This document shows, in pieces, positions 9,038-17,830 of a DNA stretch of 64,000 bases (the first letter of the stretch is position 1; each line of letters begins with the position of its first letter). The position numbers and the translations under genes are program-made. The stretch comes from Bacteroidales bacterium UBA6401 (GTDB taxonomy: Bacteria > Bacteroidota > Bacteroidia > Bacteroidales > UBA932): positions 62,001 through 126,000 of the forward strand of contig DJPX01000011.1 in NCBI GenBank assembly GCA_002438635.1, in the 5' to 3' direction. The notes under the pieces were generated by a model. The model ran no database searches, was not told the origin of the DNA, and was given only the letters and a program-made list of their open reading frames with translations.

Positions 9038-9493
9038 TTATTCCTCTGCTTTGTATCTTAAATTTCTTTCAACTAGTTTTATGGTTTCGATTAACTTTTC
9101 ATCGTTTTGTGCGCAGATACTCATTATGCATAAAATTCCCTTTTTGATTTCGATGCACATAAGCCTCATAGGCGAGTCGTCTTCACAAAGAGCTTCAAAT
9201 CCATAGGCTTTTTTACCGGCGAAGGGCCATTCTATGATTGGGTCGAAGTCTTCAGGGTCTGTTTCATCGAAGCCTACGATGTCGGCATAATTGGCCAATG
9301 CCTCATCTGCTGCAGTGGTGTCTGAAGGCATAAGCCCCGAATAGATATCCACGACTGCTAAATCTTTTTTTGCCACATCATCAGGAAGATGACACTCAAT
9401 GTGTGTAACATCGGTACCATCTACCTCGGTGTATGTGCTTTCTTCCTTTTCCCATCCACCCGGAAGATCTAGGTGTATTGTATATTTGCTCAT
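9038..9493 (-). CDS. Conserved hypothetical acidic protein
   Basis: I do not recognise the family. The 151-residue protein is strongly acidic, has no signal peptide or membrane segment, and should be cytoplasmic. It begins MSKYTIHLDLPGGWEKEE, resembling small stress- or immunity-type proteins that open with a PxxW segment. Its ATG overlaps the queA stop by 4 bases, so it is coupled to queA. No catalytic motif is visible. Confidence 0.65.
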   Translation of the reverse strand: MSKYTIHLDLPGGWEKEESTYTEVDGTDVTHIECHLPDDVAKKDLAVVDIYSGLMPSDTTAADEALANYADIVGFDETDPEDFDPIIEWPFAGKKAYGFEALCEDDSPMRLMCIEIKKGILCIMSICAQNDEKLIETIKLVERNLRYKAEE

Positions 9494-10539
9494 AAAATTA
9501 ACATTGCATCTCCGTAAGGACCGAATTTATAATCTCCCTTAAGAGCCTCATCGTAGGCTTTCATTACATTTTTGTATCCCCCGAAAGCGGCCACAGACAT
9601 TAGCATAGTGGATTTAGGTAGGTGAAAATTCGATATGTAGGCATCGGGAATGGAGAATTCGTATGGTGGGAAGATGAACTTGTTAGTCCATGTGTCCGTA
9701 GGTCGCACTTCGTGGGTGGTGGTTACATAGGTCTCAAGAGCCCTTGCCACCGTTACCCCTACTGCCACAACTTTATGCCCGGCGCGCTTGGTGCTATTTA
9801 TCGCATCTGCTGCTTCCTCACTGATAATCATTCGCTCACAATCCATACGATGCTTTGATAGGTCTTCTACATCCACTTCACGAAAATGACCTATTCCCAT
9901 ATGTACTGTAATGAATGTCTTGTTTATGTCTTTAAGAATCATTCTGTTGAATAATTCTCTTGAGAAGTGTAACCCGGCAGCAGGAGCGCTTACTGCTCCT
10001 TCATTTTTTGCGAATATGGTCTGATAGTTTTCTACGTCGCTCTCGTCTGGTTTCTTTTTAACCCATTCAGGAACAGGAGGCTCTCCTAATGCGAATAACT
10101 CTTTTTTAAATTCTTCGTATGGTCCATCGTATAGGAACCTGAGGGTTCTTCCTCGGGATGTGGTGTTGTCTATGACTTCGGCCACAAGCGAATCGTCATC
10201 TCCGAAGTACAATTTGTTCCCTATCCTGATTTTACGTGCCGGTTCCACAATTACATCCCACAGTTTCTGCTCAGGGTTAAGTTCTCTTAACAGAAACACC
10301 ATTATATCAGCTTCGGTTTTTTCTTTTTTGCCATATAATCTGGCAGGGAATACCTTAGTATCATTTAAGACGAAAAGATCGCCTTTCCCGAAGTAGTCTA
10401 TGACGTTTTTGAATAATTTGTGCTCAATCTCCCCCGTGTCCTTGTGGAGAACCATAAGTTTACATTCATCTCTCCACTTGGCTGGCTCGGAGGCTATTTT
10501 CTCCGGTGGAAGGTCAAAATCAAATTGAGAAAGTTTCAT
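9490..10539 (-). CDS. queA: S-adenosylmethionine:tRNA ribosyltransferase-isomerase
   Basis: QueA transfers and isomerises the ribosyl part of SAM onto preQ1-tRNA to give epoxyqueuosine in tRNAs for Asn, Asp, His and Tyr. The 349-residue protein starts MKLSQFDFDLPPEKIASEPA and contains LNDTKVFPARLYG, APAAGLHFSRELF, THMGIGHFREV-like and NFHLPKSTMLMSVAAFGG, all QueA signatures, at the normal length. It leads a small run of queA, hypothetical gene, dprA and tatD. Confidence 0.96.
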   Translation of the reverse strand: MKLSQFDFDLPPEKIASEPAKWRDECKLMVLHKDTGEIEHKLFKNVIDYFGKGDLFVLNDTKVFPARLYGKKEKTEADIMVFLLRELNPEQKLWDVIVEPARKIRIGNKLYFGDDDSLVAEVIDNTTSRGRTLRFLYDGPYEEFKKELFALGEPPVPEWVKKKPDESDVENYQTIFAKNEGAVSAPAAGLHFSRELFNRMILKDINKTFITVHMGIGHFREVDVEDLSKHRMDCERMIISEEAADAINSTKRAGHKVVAVGVTVARALETYVTTTHEVRPTDTWTNKFIFPPYEFSIPDAYISNFHLPKSTMLMSVAAFGGYKNVMKAYDEALKGDYKFGPYGDAMLIL

Positions 10540-10599
10540 ATTTTATATTCTATCTATAGAGTCGATTATTAATGATACGACTGAGAAATAGAAAAAGTT

Positions 10600-11757
10600 T
10601 CAAGTTTCTTGATTTTTTGCTATATCCATTATGATTCTGCGAGACTTTTCATGAAGATTATTGCATCGGCTACCTATGTTATTTACGAATCCCAGAGGGT
10701 GTCCTTGGTAGTTAATGGTACAGAACCCAAGGGGACTTTTAGGAAAGTGAAGGGCATCGTGGTGTAGATATTCCAGAGCTTGATTTTTATCTACATCGAT
10801 ATGTGGGTATTCACCGCTGTACTTTATGCTAAGGGCGTAGTCAGAGTCAGGAATAAATTTTTTTCCCTTGAATTCGCCTCTATGTGTGCCATATTTTAAA
10901 GGCTTTACAATATCAGTAAGTGTTTTTTTTATGCTATTTTCTGCTACCGTCTTTTGTAGCGCCCCGACCCATTGTCCTTCACCTCGGACTATACCGGCCT
11001 TCAACAGATAACCATATTCTGTAAGTTGTATTCCGTAGTCGGGAAATTCATTTTCGGTGCCCAGTATACGTCCTCCTAGCGTTTCAGCAGCCCAAAGTAG
11101 GTTATCATCGTTTTCGCATTTTTGATAAGTGCAGGTGGAATATATCAAAACGCCATTTTGTTTGAGTGCAGGCCAGATGTCTGCCAATATCCTTTTCTGG
11201 CGTGAACTGCATAACTGCACAGTCTGTTCTGACCATTGGGCAAGAGCTTTCGAGTCCTTTCGAAACATTCCCTCTCCGCTGCAAGGCGCGTCTACCAGTA
11301 TAATATCGAAAAATCCTGAAAGTTTTCCTAAAATGGAGGGATCCACACTACATACAAAAATGTTAGGGTCGCCCCAAAGTGTTATATTGTCGCATAATAT
11401 GCGTGCGCGCTCTTTCATGACTTCATTACCTACAAGTAAAAAGTCATCACCATAACTTTCCCTGAGTGAGGCGGCTAAATCGGTGGTTTTTCCTCCTGGG
11501 GAAGCGCAAAGGTCCAATACTTTTATGCCCCCCGTATAACAATGGTCTCGTAATATTTTACGAAAAACATGTCCCACATACATGGCGGAGGCATCTTGTA
11601 CGTAGTAACATCCGGCATGGAATAGTGGATCAAGTGTAAACGAAGGCCTATCCTTAAGCCAATATCCCCACGGACTCCAAGGAATTTTTTCTCCAAATGG
11701 AAGTTCGGTTATTTTAAATGGATTCAACCTGATAGATACTGGCAGTTTTTCTTCCAT
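10600..11757 (-). CDS. RsmB/RsmF (NOL1/NOP2/Sun) family RNA m5C methyltransferase
   Basis: The 385-residue protein has the SAM-binding site (VLDLCASPGGKTTDLAA), the catalytic Cys region (DAPCSGEGMFRKD) and the second Cys in STCTYQ, the RsmF pattern. The C-terminal RNA-binding part (about 270-385) resembles RsmF rather than RsmB. RsmF makes m5C1407 in 16S rRNA in E. coli; the target here is inferred. It starts 2 bases after the SRPBCC gene stop. The N-terminus opens directly at PVSIRLNP and lacks about 20-25 residues usual for RsmF. Upstream in-frame sequence does not supply them. Confidence 0.88.
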   Translation of the reverse strand: MEEKLPVSIRLNPFKITELPFGEKIPWSPWGYWLKDRPSFTLDPLFHAGCYYVQDASAMYVGHVFRKILRDHCYTGGIKVLDLCASPGGKTTDLAASLRESYGDDFLLVGNEVMKERARILCDNITLWGDPNIFVCSVDPSILGKLSGFFDIILVDAPCSGEGMFRKDSKALAQWSEQTVQLCSSRQKRILADIWPALKQNGVLIYSTCTYQKCENDDNLLWAAETLGGRILGTENEFPDYGIQLTEYGYLLKAGIVRGEGQWVGALQKTVAENSIKKTLTDIVKPLKYGTHRGEFKGKKFIPDSDYALSIKYSGEYPHIDVDKNQALEYLHHDALHFPKSPLGFCTINYQGHPLGFVNNIGSRCNNLHEKSRRIIMDIAKNQET

Positions 11758-11759
11758 TC

Positions 11760-12179
11760 CTATATATGAGCGCTTTGGTTTACTAGCGCATCTATTACTT
11801 TGTTTAGACCAGTTTCGATTTTGTCCCCTATCATTTTTTTGATGAAGATATTCATTTCCGCATCGAGTTCTATGAAAAATTCTGTGCGGAAACCACCGGC
11901 ATCTTTGAAGTTAAGCGTGGCGGTGAATTTTATAGGTGAATCGACTGAATTTAGAACTATTTTAGAATATGGCTGCCTTTCAACTATTTTTACATTTATT
12001 GTAATACCTTTGGCTGATATCTTTAAATTATCGAAGTCGGCATCAATACTTACATCTTGAAGGGCTTTTTCGTCTTTGGGCATCATGGACGTAATGTTAC
12101 GTGGATCTGAAAATGCCATAAATAGTTCCATATTGGATCTTCCTATGATACCATGTTTGCTTGAATAGTGAGTAGTCAT
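11760..12179 (-). CDS. SRPBCC (START-like) family protein
   Basis: The 139-residue protein (start MTTHYSSKHGIIG) fits the SRPBCC helix-grip fold. It has an N-terminal strand, a SNMELFMAFSDPRNI segment matching the first helices, alternating strands, and a long C-terminal helix (about 110-137). Many Bacteroidales have such a small orphan SRPBCC protein; the ligand is unknown. An upstream in-frame ATG at 12221 would overlap the promoter-like box at 12198-12205, so I chose 12179. The gene is followed 2 bases later by the RsmF-like gene. Confidence 0.72.
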   Translation of the reverse strand: MTTHYSSKHGIIGRSNMELFMAFSDPRNITSMMPKDEKALQDVSIDADFDNLKISAKGITINVKIVERQPYSKIVLNSVDSPIKFTATLNFKDAGGFRTEFFIELDAEMNIFIKKMIGDKIETGLNKVIDALVNQSAHI

Positions 12180-12197
12180 ATATTTATATTTTTTTTG

Positions 12198-12205
12198 CAA
12201 ATATA
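12198..12205 (-). promoter_or_regulatory. Bacteroidota -7 element for the SRPBCC gene
   Basis: On the minus strand TATATTTG matches TAnnTTTG and lies 18 bases before the chosen start. No clear -33 TTTG is seen. Confidence 0.45.
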
Positions 12206-12278
12206 TGATTTTTATTGGCAATTGGAGGAGTTTTGGTAAAGTTGGAGGATGGAAATGCGAAAATCAAAAGTTTTTGTG

Positions 12279-12286
12279 TATGTTTG
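12279..12286 (+). promoter_or_regulatory. Bacteroidota -7 element for the Nudix gene
   Basis: TATGTTTG matches TAnnTTTG. It lies 20 bases before the ATG at 12307 and supports that start over in-frame starts further upstream. No convincing -33 box is visible. Confidence 0.45.
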
Positions 12287-12306
12287 CCTGCTTTAATGAA
12301 GTCTAT

Positions 12307-12918
12307 ATGCATAAGATATATTTCGAAAATAGATGTATAATAATTTGTGAGTTCGGAAATGAGGCTCTTGCTGATTCAAATGCAGTGATATTTCATCCAG
12401 GTGAACGGATGGATATATCCACTTTCGCTTCTATGTTTGAGGTGACTAAGTCCTTGTCCAAGATATATATTCCTACCTCTGATATTGATGCAATGTATAA
12501 GAATCTTTGTGCCCAGTTTAAGGAAGTGAATGCAGCAGGAGGACTTGTGGTAAATCGAAGAGGGGATTATCTTTTGATAAAAAGGAATGCTAAATGGGAT
12601 TTGCCTAAGGGTCATCAGGAGGCTGGAGAGGATATTCGGGTAACTGCCGTTAGAGAAGTGGAAGAAGAAACAGGCGTAGATAAGTTGGAATTAGGCCCAC
12701 TGATATGCGTTACGGACCATTGCTATTTGAGAGATGGGGTATGGCATCTAAAGCATACATGGTGGTATGAAATGTTATATAACGCCCCCGTGGATCTTAT
12801 CCCGCAGCGAGAAGAAGATATAAGCAAGGCAGCCTGGGTAGCGAAAAGTAGCCTTCCGCCTTTTTTGAAGAATACTTATCCTTCAATATTGGAAGTGTTT
12901 AGAGAGTCTCGCCTTTAG
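12307..12918 (+). CDS. Nudix hydrolase
   Basis: The 203-residue protein has a Nudix box GHQEAGEDIRVTAVREVEEETG (quoted here only as a position: about residues 103-124), with the REVEEETG core intact. Nudix enzymes cleave nucleoside diphosphates linked to another group; the substrate is not predictable. An extra N-terminal domain of about 75 residues (MHKIYFENRCIIIC) precedes it. I chose the ATG at 12307 because a -7 box lies 20 bases upstream and the preceding in-frame residues look untranslated. The last 20 bases overlap the convergent permease gene. Confidence 0.85.
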   Translation: MHKIYFENRCIIICEFGNEALADSNAVIFHPGERMDISTFASMFEVTKSLSKIYIPTSDIDAMYKNLCAQFKEVNAAGGLVVNRRGDYLLIKRNAKWDLPKGHQEAGEDIRVTAVREVEEETGVDKLELGPLICVTDHCYLRDGVWHLKHTWWYEMLYNAPVDLIPQREEDISKAAWVAKSSLPPFLKNTYPSILEVFRESRL

Positions 12919-14011
12919 TGCTGGAAGCAGGGTCTATTTTCGATATCCGTCGTGCTGGAATTAGAACGAATATCATAACGCAAGCCCATGCTATCAAATT
13001 AGTCAGTAGTATATCGCCTGGGTCTATATGAACGGGAACGAAACTTACGAAATAGTTTTGTGGATCGAGTTTAATGATATGTGTCTTCGATTGTATGAGA
13101 CAAAGAATTATTGCCGCCATATCTCCAATGAGCAGTCCCTTCAGGGTGTTTTTTGATGCAAGTCGCATAAATGTTGCCATTAGCTGATTTGTACTCATCC
13201 CCAGAGTTTTCAATATACCTATAGTGGAGGTGCTCCGCATAATCAGTATTAAAAAGCCGGATACCATATTGAATGCCGCCACTATGCACATTAGAACTAG
13301 TATAAGTAATACATTGGCATCCAGTATTTCGAGCCAATCATAAATGGCAGGGAATCGAGACGTGCTGGTAATTGCCTGAAGCCCTGTAGAATACCCTAAT
13401 TCCGGAGCTATTCTGTCTATGCTTTTACGATTCCTTAGGTGTGGTGCCAGCCTTATCTCAAGGCACTGTACTTCGTGGGTCGTATAGTTTTTTACGCGCC
13501 TGAGGTCTTTACTTGGGATGTAAGCCAGTATTGTGTTTTTTTCTAATAGGGCTGGGTCTTCAGTTATTTCGCAGATCTTGTATTTTCTTATTTTCACCTT
13601 ATCGGCAACAAAATATGATAGCAGGGTATCTCCCTTTTCGGCATTTAGATTTGCGGAAAGCGAACGTGGAATTATTATTCCGGATTCTATTTTATCGGTG
13701 TTATGCAGAATTACTCCTATATGCTCATTCCCTTTTCTTATTATGGCTGGCTCTATTAGGGCTTCTTGGACGGATTCGATACGCCTGTCATTTTTAAGTG
13801 TGCGTATTGTGCTCTCGTTAGGAAATGTCTTGTCTTCACTATATAAATTTATTTCAGCGCATTGGGCAGAAATGCTTTTGTAAATTTCGTGTTTAAATCC
13901 TGATAAAATACTGGTTGATAGTATTATTACAAAGGCCGATATGGCGGTGGAGCCAAGTGCTGCACGGCTTTTGAATTCCAGCTTGGACGCTATGAAACGA
14001 GTTACATTCAT
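12899..14011 (-). CDS. FtsX/LolE-family ABC transporter permease
   Basis: The 370-residue protein has an N-terminal membrane helix (about residues 20-42), a large periplasmic MacB-like domain (about 45-230) and three C-terminal helices (about 235-258, 285-305 and 330-352). The ARRISKIDPASSTKGE tail is typical of LolC/LolE and FtsX-like permeases. Family members with an ATPase extract lipoproteins or drive envelope processes. No ATPase gene is adjacent. It overlaps the putative porin gene by 1 base (TAATG), so it is co-translated with it, and its end overlaps the convergent Nudix gene. Confidence 0.85.
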   Translation of the reverse strand: MNVTRFIASKLEFKSRAALGSTAISAFVIILSTSILSGFKHEIYKSISAQCAEINLYSEDKTFPNESTIRTLKNDRRIESVQEALIEPAIIRKGNEHIGVILHNTDKIESGIIIPRSLSANLNAEKGDTLLSYFVADKVKIRKYKICEITEDPALLEKNTILAYIPSKDLRRVKNYTTHEVQCLEIRLAPHLRNRKSIDRIAPELGYSTGLQAITSTSRFPAIYDWLEILDANVLLILVLMCIVAAFNMVSGFLILIMRSTSTIGILKTLGMSTNQLMATFMRLASKNTLKGLLIGDMAAIILCLIQSKTHIIKLDPQNYFVSFVPVHIDPGDILLTNLIAWACVMIFVLIPARRISKIDPASSTKGETL

Positions 14012-16524
14012 TATTTATTAGCCGGCCTGTTAATTACAGGTGATATGTAGAACGGCCAGAAAATGCCAAACTTCAAACTTGGCATAAGCCCAGTTGTTAT
14101 GATATGCCTATGGGCACTGAAATAGTCGGCGTGATCCATTGGCCATCCATTCCCTATGTTTTGAACTTTTATGAATATGCAGCAAGTTTTCCATTGCATA
14201 TTGACAAATACATCGAAGAATGGTCCGTTAGTGTATTTCCATTCTTTTTGGTTTGAAAATACGCCGGTAATATAATTCCACTGTGGGCTGTACCATTCTG
14301 TGTTGGCCCAGCCGTTTACTCCTATTTGCATCTCCATAACCCCCGGTTCAACTGGGAATTGAATAAAGTATTTGAGATTTAAGGCGACACTAGGAAGCGG
14401 TAGAATATCTTGATTGGAAGAGTATTGGGCCAATATCCGTGTGTCCAGATGCAGAGTGTTCCATAGTATTATTTCGTGCCTAAGATTGGCCGAAAGCACG
14501 GATATGTTCTGGTCGTATTGCTGGAGGACCCCATTAGTGTCGTAATAGGTGTAGTTATTCAAAAGGGCATAACTTCCATCTATGTGTAACCTCCAGTGCG
14601 GTATGTCGATACTTCCTCGTAACTTAGTCGTGGATACCTTTTTAAGATTATAGTCCCATCGTAAAAGCTCGTTAATTGTGGAGTAGAAATGGCGCTGGTA
14701 GAATTCAGGAAGCAGATGGCTGGAAATAAATTCTCCCTTGATTTCCATAGGAGATTTTTTAGCTTTTCTAAATGGATAGAATTTGGTTTTAAATCCGGCG
14801 TTTATATCAAAGTCTCCGGTATTGGCCCCTATAAGGGTATAGTGCGATTTGGCATTCCATTCAAACCTGTCGCCTATTTTTCCGCTAGCCCCGGCGTAGG
14901 TGTATAAAGAGTTCTCATTAATGGCACTGGTATCGCTCGCCGTTACATAGTGATACTTATTAAATTCATCTCCTACTCCTACATCAAGTTTTGATATAAA
15001 TGATTCGCTTGACCAAGGCTGAAGCCTGATATATAGTTTATTGTCAAATACTTCGCGACCTAGAGAGTCTGAAGCTGTTTTGCTCTCGTCGAAGCGTCTG
15101 CCGTACTTGCTATATTCCAAGGCATGCCCTACGAAGGCAGTGGTAACGTCATCACTTGCCACATAGGTGCTATCTTTTGATTTCCTTAGTTCATTAATAA
15201 AGTTGAAAGGAATGCGCAACTGTTGGTCGGCATAGAAAGTCATTTTGTTTGTGGCTGACGAAGCTGAACTCATGGCCACTTTAACTTCGCGTGGATCTAT
15301 GGTTGTATCCCTTATTTCAGATAAATCAGTCAATCCACCATTTTCACCCATGGTGATGGTGTTTTTGATAAGCCCGGCATTTAGTAAATATTTTTTACCT
15401 AAATAGTTTGCTCCTAGCCCCAGTGTGCCATTAGACGTTTTTTCGTTCGTTAGCATACCGCCGCCACCCCACTTTTCATAGAGGATACTAAAGTTGAAAG
15501 CTGGAGTAATGTTCTGAGTAGTAAGAAAATGAATGTTATCTGATTCTTTGGCGTCTCCTGCCATCAATGTACCGAAGTATGCCAGCTCCGTGTGTGGGGT
15601 CTTGGTGTTGTATTGTCTAAAGGTTTGTGGTGTGTAGCTCCATGGACTGTACGATTCCCAAAAACCGGTTGTCTTGGCTTCAGCCCTATTGAAGAAATTA
15701 TAGTATTGGATAGGACTTCCTGCCACACCTAACCACGTAGCATTTACGTCTTTACGTAAAAAATCGTAATCGTAAAAATGGTAGTTGTAACTCGTGTCCG
15801 GAATGAATACGTCGAGTTGATTGAAGTCTCTATCTTCAGTCCACGATATAATTCTTTTATACTGCATGGAGTCTGCCAGTGCGTAAGTGTCTAGGATACG
15901 AGGCGTATTTTTCGTTATACTGTCCTTTATGGCTTTCTCTTCTTCTTTTATAAACTGAAGACTATCTGAAATAGCCTTCTTTCTAAGTTCTTTCTGCTCG
16001 AAGTCATACTTTTTTCTTTCCTCTTTGGATAGAGAGGCATACCATTTTTCAAAGGCGATTTTTGCCCTTGCGGCAGAGTCTACAGCGTAAAGGGAGTCGA
16101 GTTTGAATGCTTCGGCCAGCATAAGGGAATCCCCACTTGCCCTCAGGGAATCACTCACCTCGCGATGCGTTAAAGAATCTAGAAGGGCGACATAGTACTT
16201 GAATCTAAAGGGGTCTATCTCTCTAAGAGAGTCTGGGGCTATGAGAGTGTCTTTGGCAGAAAGCCGTTTGGTGGTGTCAAGTTCGCCGAAAATAAGAGAG
16301 TCCGGCCCACCTAAAAGACTATCGGCTATGGTGATAGCTTCAAAAGATCCTACTCTTCTGGATTTGTAATTATCCTTTGGATAAACGACAGTGTCAGGAG
16401 AAGCTGTAGGTTCTCCGAGCAGAGGTGATGATACCACAGGCCCGCGCATCATTTCAGATGCGATGCCTATCGTTATGCTCCCCAATAGGAATATGGGGAA
16501 TAATAAACTGCTTTTGAATTTCAT
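14011..16524 (-). CDS. Putative porin (Porin_10-type) outer-membrane protein
   Basis: The 837-residue protein has a signal peptide (about 1-23). A long Asp-Ser-Leu-rich, charged periplasmic stretch follows (about 60-230; repeated DSL and a helical EKWYASLSKEERKKYDFEQ segment). The C-terminal beta-barrel (about 240-837) is rich in alternating aromatic strands, starting near WLGVAGSPIQYYNFFNR. This matches the Bacteroidota putative porin family. It probably forms an outer-membrane channel, cargo unknown. It is wedged between the FtsB-like gene (4-base overlap) and the LolE-type permease (1-base overlap). Confidence 0.82.
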   Translation of the reverse strand: MKFKSSLLFPIFLLGSITIGIASEMMRGPVVSSPLLGEPTASPDTVVYPKDNYKSRRVGSFEAITIADSLLGGPDSLIFGELDTTKRLSAKDTLIAPDSLREIDPFRFKYYVALLDSLTHREVSDSLRASGDSLMLAEAFKLDSLYAVDSAARAKIAFEKWYASLSKEERKKYDFEQKELRKKAISDSLQFIKEEEKAIKDSITKNTPRILDTYALADSMQYKRIISWTEDRDFNQLDVFIPDTSYNYHFYDYDFLRKDVNATWLGVAGSPIQYYNFFNRAEAKTTGFWESYSPWSYTPQTFRQYNTKTPHTELAYFGTLMAGDAKESDNIHFLTTQNITPAFNFSILYEKWGGGGMLTNEKTSNGTLGLGANYLGKKYLLNAGLIKNTITMGENGGLTDLSEIRDTTIDPREVKVAMSSASSATNKMTFYADQQLRIPFNFINELRKSKDSTYVASDDVTTAFVGHALEYSKYGRRFDESKTASDSLGREVFDNKLYIRLQPWSSESFISKLDVGVGDEFNKYHYVTASDTSAINENSLYTYAGASGKIGDRFEWNAKSHYTLIGANTGDFDINAGFKTKFYPFRKAKKSPMEIKGEFISSHLLPEFYQRHFYSTINELLRWDYNLKKVSTTKLRGSIDIPHWRLHIDGSYALLNNYTYYDTNGVLQQYDQNISVLSANLRHEIILWNTLHLDTRILAQYSSNQDILPLPSVALNLKYFIQFPVEPGVMEMQIGVNGWANTEWYSPQWNYITGVFSNQKEWKYTNGPFFDVFVNMQWKTCCIFIKVQNIGNGWPMDHADYFSAHRHIITTGLMPSLKFGIFWPFYISPVINRPANK

Positions 16525-16847
16525 TCGTCGCTAATAAGATAAATGTCATCACCTTTTTGGGCGAAGTGAAATCTTTCTCGTGCAAATCTTTCCAGGCTAT
16601 CCCTGTCGTGGCTTAGCATATAAATGGTTCTTTGCATTTTTTCGAGTTCTCGTTCATTGGCGCGTATTTCTCTGTTTTGCTCGGCTATGGTTATCCCAGC
16701 CCTAATCCACTGGAAAAGATTATCCTTCTTTGCACATAGGAAAACCAGAGCCACAATACTTGATACAAGGGTAACTCTTATCAGCGAACGCTGTTCTTTT
16801 TTGTTCCCATCTTGACTTTTGTCCCAAATATTTTTTAAAACGCCCAT
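16521..16847 (-). CDS. FtsB/DivIC-like septum formation protein
   Basis: The 108-residue protein has a short cytoplasmic basic N-terminus, one transmembrane helix (about 27-42), then a coiled coil (ITIAEQNREIRANERELEKM) and a compact C-terminal motif (SLERFARERFHFAQKGDDIY). This is the layout of FtsB/DivIC, which joins the FtsQLB divisome complex. The KLERIAREKYGM-like end is well matched. It opens the three-gene run with the putative porin and permease, and its start lies about 8 bases after a minus-strand -7 box. Confidence 0.85.
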   Translation of the reverse strand: MGVLKNIWDKSQDGNKKEQRSLIRVTLVSSIVALVFLCAKKDNLFQWIRAGITIAEQNREIRANERELEKMQRTIYMLSHDRDSLERFARERFHFAQKGDDIYLISDE

Positions 16848-16854
16848 ATTTGCA

Positions 16855-16872
16855 CAAATTTAGTTAAATTTG
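16855..16872. promoter_or_regulatory. Symmetrical back-to-back divergent -7 elements
   Basis: The 18-bp sequence CAAATTTAGTTAAATTTG contains TAAATTTG on each strand, separated by 2 bases. Both match TAnnTTTG. The minus copy faces the FtsB-like gene (ATG 7 bases away) and the plus copy faces the nucleotidyltransferase (ATG 22 bases away). No -33 box lies at the usual distance on either side. Confidence 0.5.
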
Positions 16873-16894
16873 CCGAGTTCTAAAAACAAAGTAT

Positions 16895-17830
16895 ATGAAA
16901 CCAACACTTCTAGTTCTTGCTGCCGGGATGGGTAGCCGATATGGTGGGTTGAAGCAGATGGATGGATTAGGTCCGTCTGGGGAGACTATTATAGATTATT
17001 CGATATATGATGCTGTTCACGCTGGCTTTGGAAAAGTGGTATATATCGTAAGGGAATCTTTTAAAGCGCAGATGGAGGAGAGTGTGCGTAAGAAATATGC
17101 TCACGTTAAGTGTGCGGACGGATCTCCTCTGGAATTCGATTTTGTAACTCAAGAACTTAACAAGATTCCGGAGGGCTTCGTTTTGAATCCGGAAAGGCAG
17201 AAGCCTTGGGGTACTGCTCATGCGGTTCTTATGGCTAAAGATCTTATCAAGGAACCTTTCGTGGTTATAAACGGAGATGATTTTTACGGAAGGCAGTCTT
17301 TTGAGATAGCTTCGCGTTGGTGCTATGCTCATGAGAATTCAAAGGGAGTATATGCACTAGTGGGATTCGAAGTTGATAACACTCTTTCGGAGTCTGGTGG
17401 CGTTTCACGTGGAATATGCACCTACGATGCCGCTGGAAAACTTATCGATGTGGTGGAGCATCATAATGTTAAGATTGATGATGATGGAGTGCTCCGTGCC
17501 GATAATTCTGAGACGGGGCTTCGTGTTGAGGTACGACCTAAAGACTTGTGTTCTATGAATATGTGGTGTTTTACTCCAGATTTCTTTGGTAAAGCTGAAG
17601 AAATTTTCCGCTCATTTTTAGAGCATAATAGTATGGATCTTAAAAAGGAGTTCTATATTCCTTTCGTAGTCGATTTCCTTATTAAGCACGATGGACAGGA
17701 ATGCGATGTGCTAAACACTTCATCTAGGTGGTTTGGCGTGACCTTTAAAGAGGACCGACCAACAGTTGTAGTCAAATTGGCAGCATTAGTTAAAGACGGA
17801 GTATATCCTTCTCCTTTATATGCAGAATAA
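16895..17830 (+). CDS. Sugar-phosphate nucleotidyltransferase family protein
   Basis: The 311-residue protein starts with the nucleotide-binding signature of the NTP_transferase fold (LVLAAGMGSRYGGLKQMD) and has VINGDDFYG, the metal-binding Asp loop. Such enzymes couple NTP with a sugar-1-phosphate. In Bacteroidota a close relative often sits with a kinase for cell-wall sugar salvage, but no kinase is adjacent here. The sugar and nucleotide are unknown. The end overlaps the CPBP gene by 11 bases. Confidence 0.85.
   Translation: MKPTLLVLAAGMGSRYGGLKQMDGLGPSGETIIDYSIYDAVHAGFGKVVYIVRESFKAQMEESVRKKYAHVKCADGSPLEFDFVTQELNKIPEGFVLNPERQKPWGTAHAVLMAKDLIKEPFVVINGDDFYGRQSFEIASRWCYAHENSKGVYALVGFEVDNTLSESGGVSRGICTYDAAGKLIDVVEHHNVKIDDDGVLRADNSETGLRVEVRPKDLCSMNMWCFTPDFFGKAEEIFRSFLEHNSMDLKKEFYIPFVVDFLIKHDGQECDVLNTSSRWFGVTFKEDRPTVVVKLAALVKDGVYPSPLYAE

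Noticed and set aside
13513..13883. Overlapping plus-strand open frames of 94 and 116 codons
   Set aside because: They are shadows of the LolE-type permease gene on the other strand.
16849..16852. TTTG as -33 box for the nucleotidyltransferase promoter
   Set aside because: The spacing to TAAATTTG is only 12 bp.
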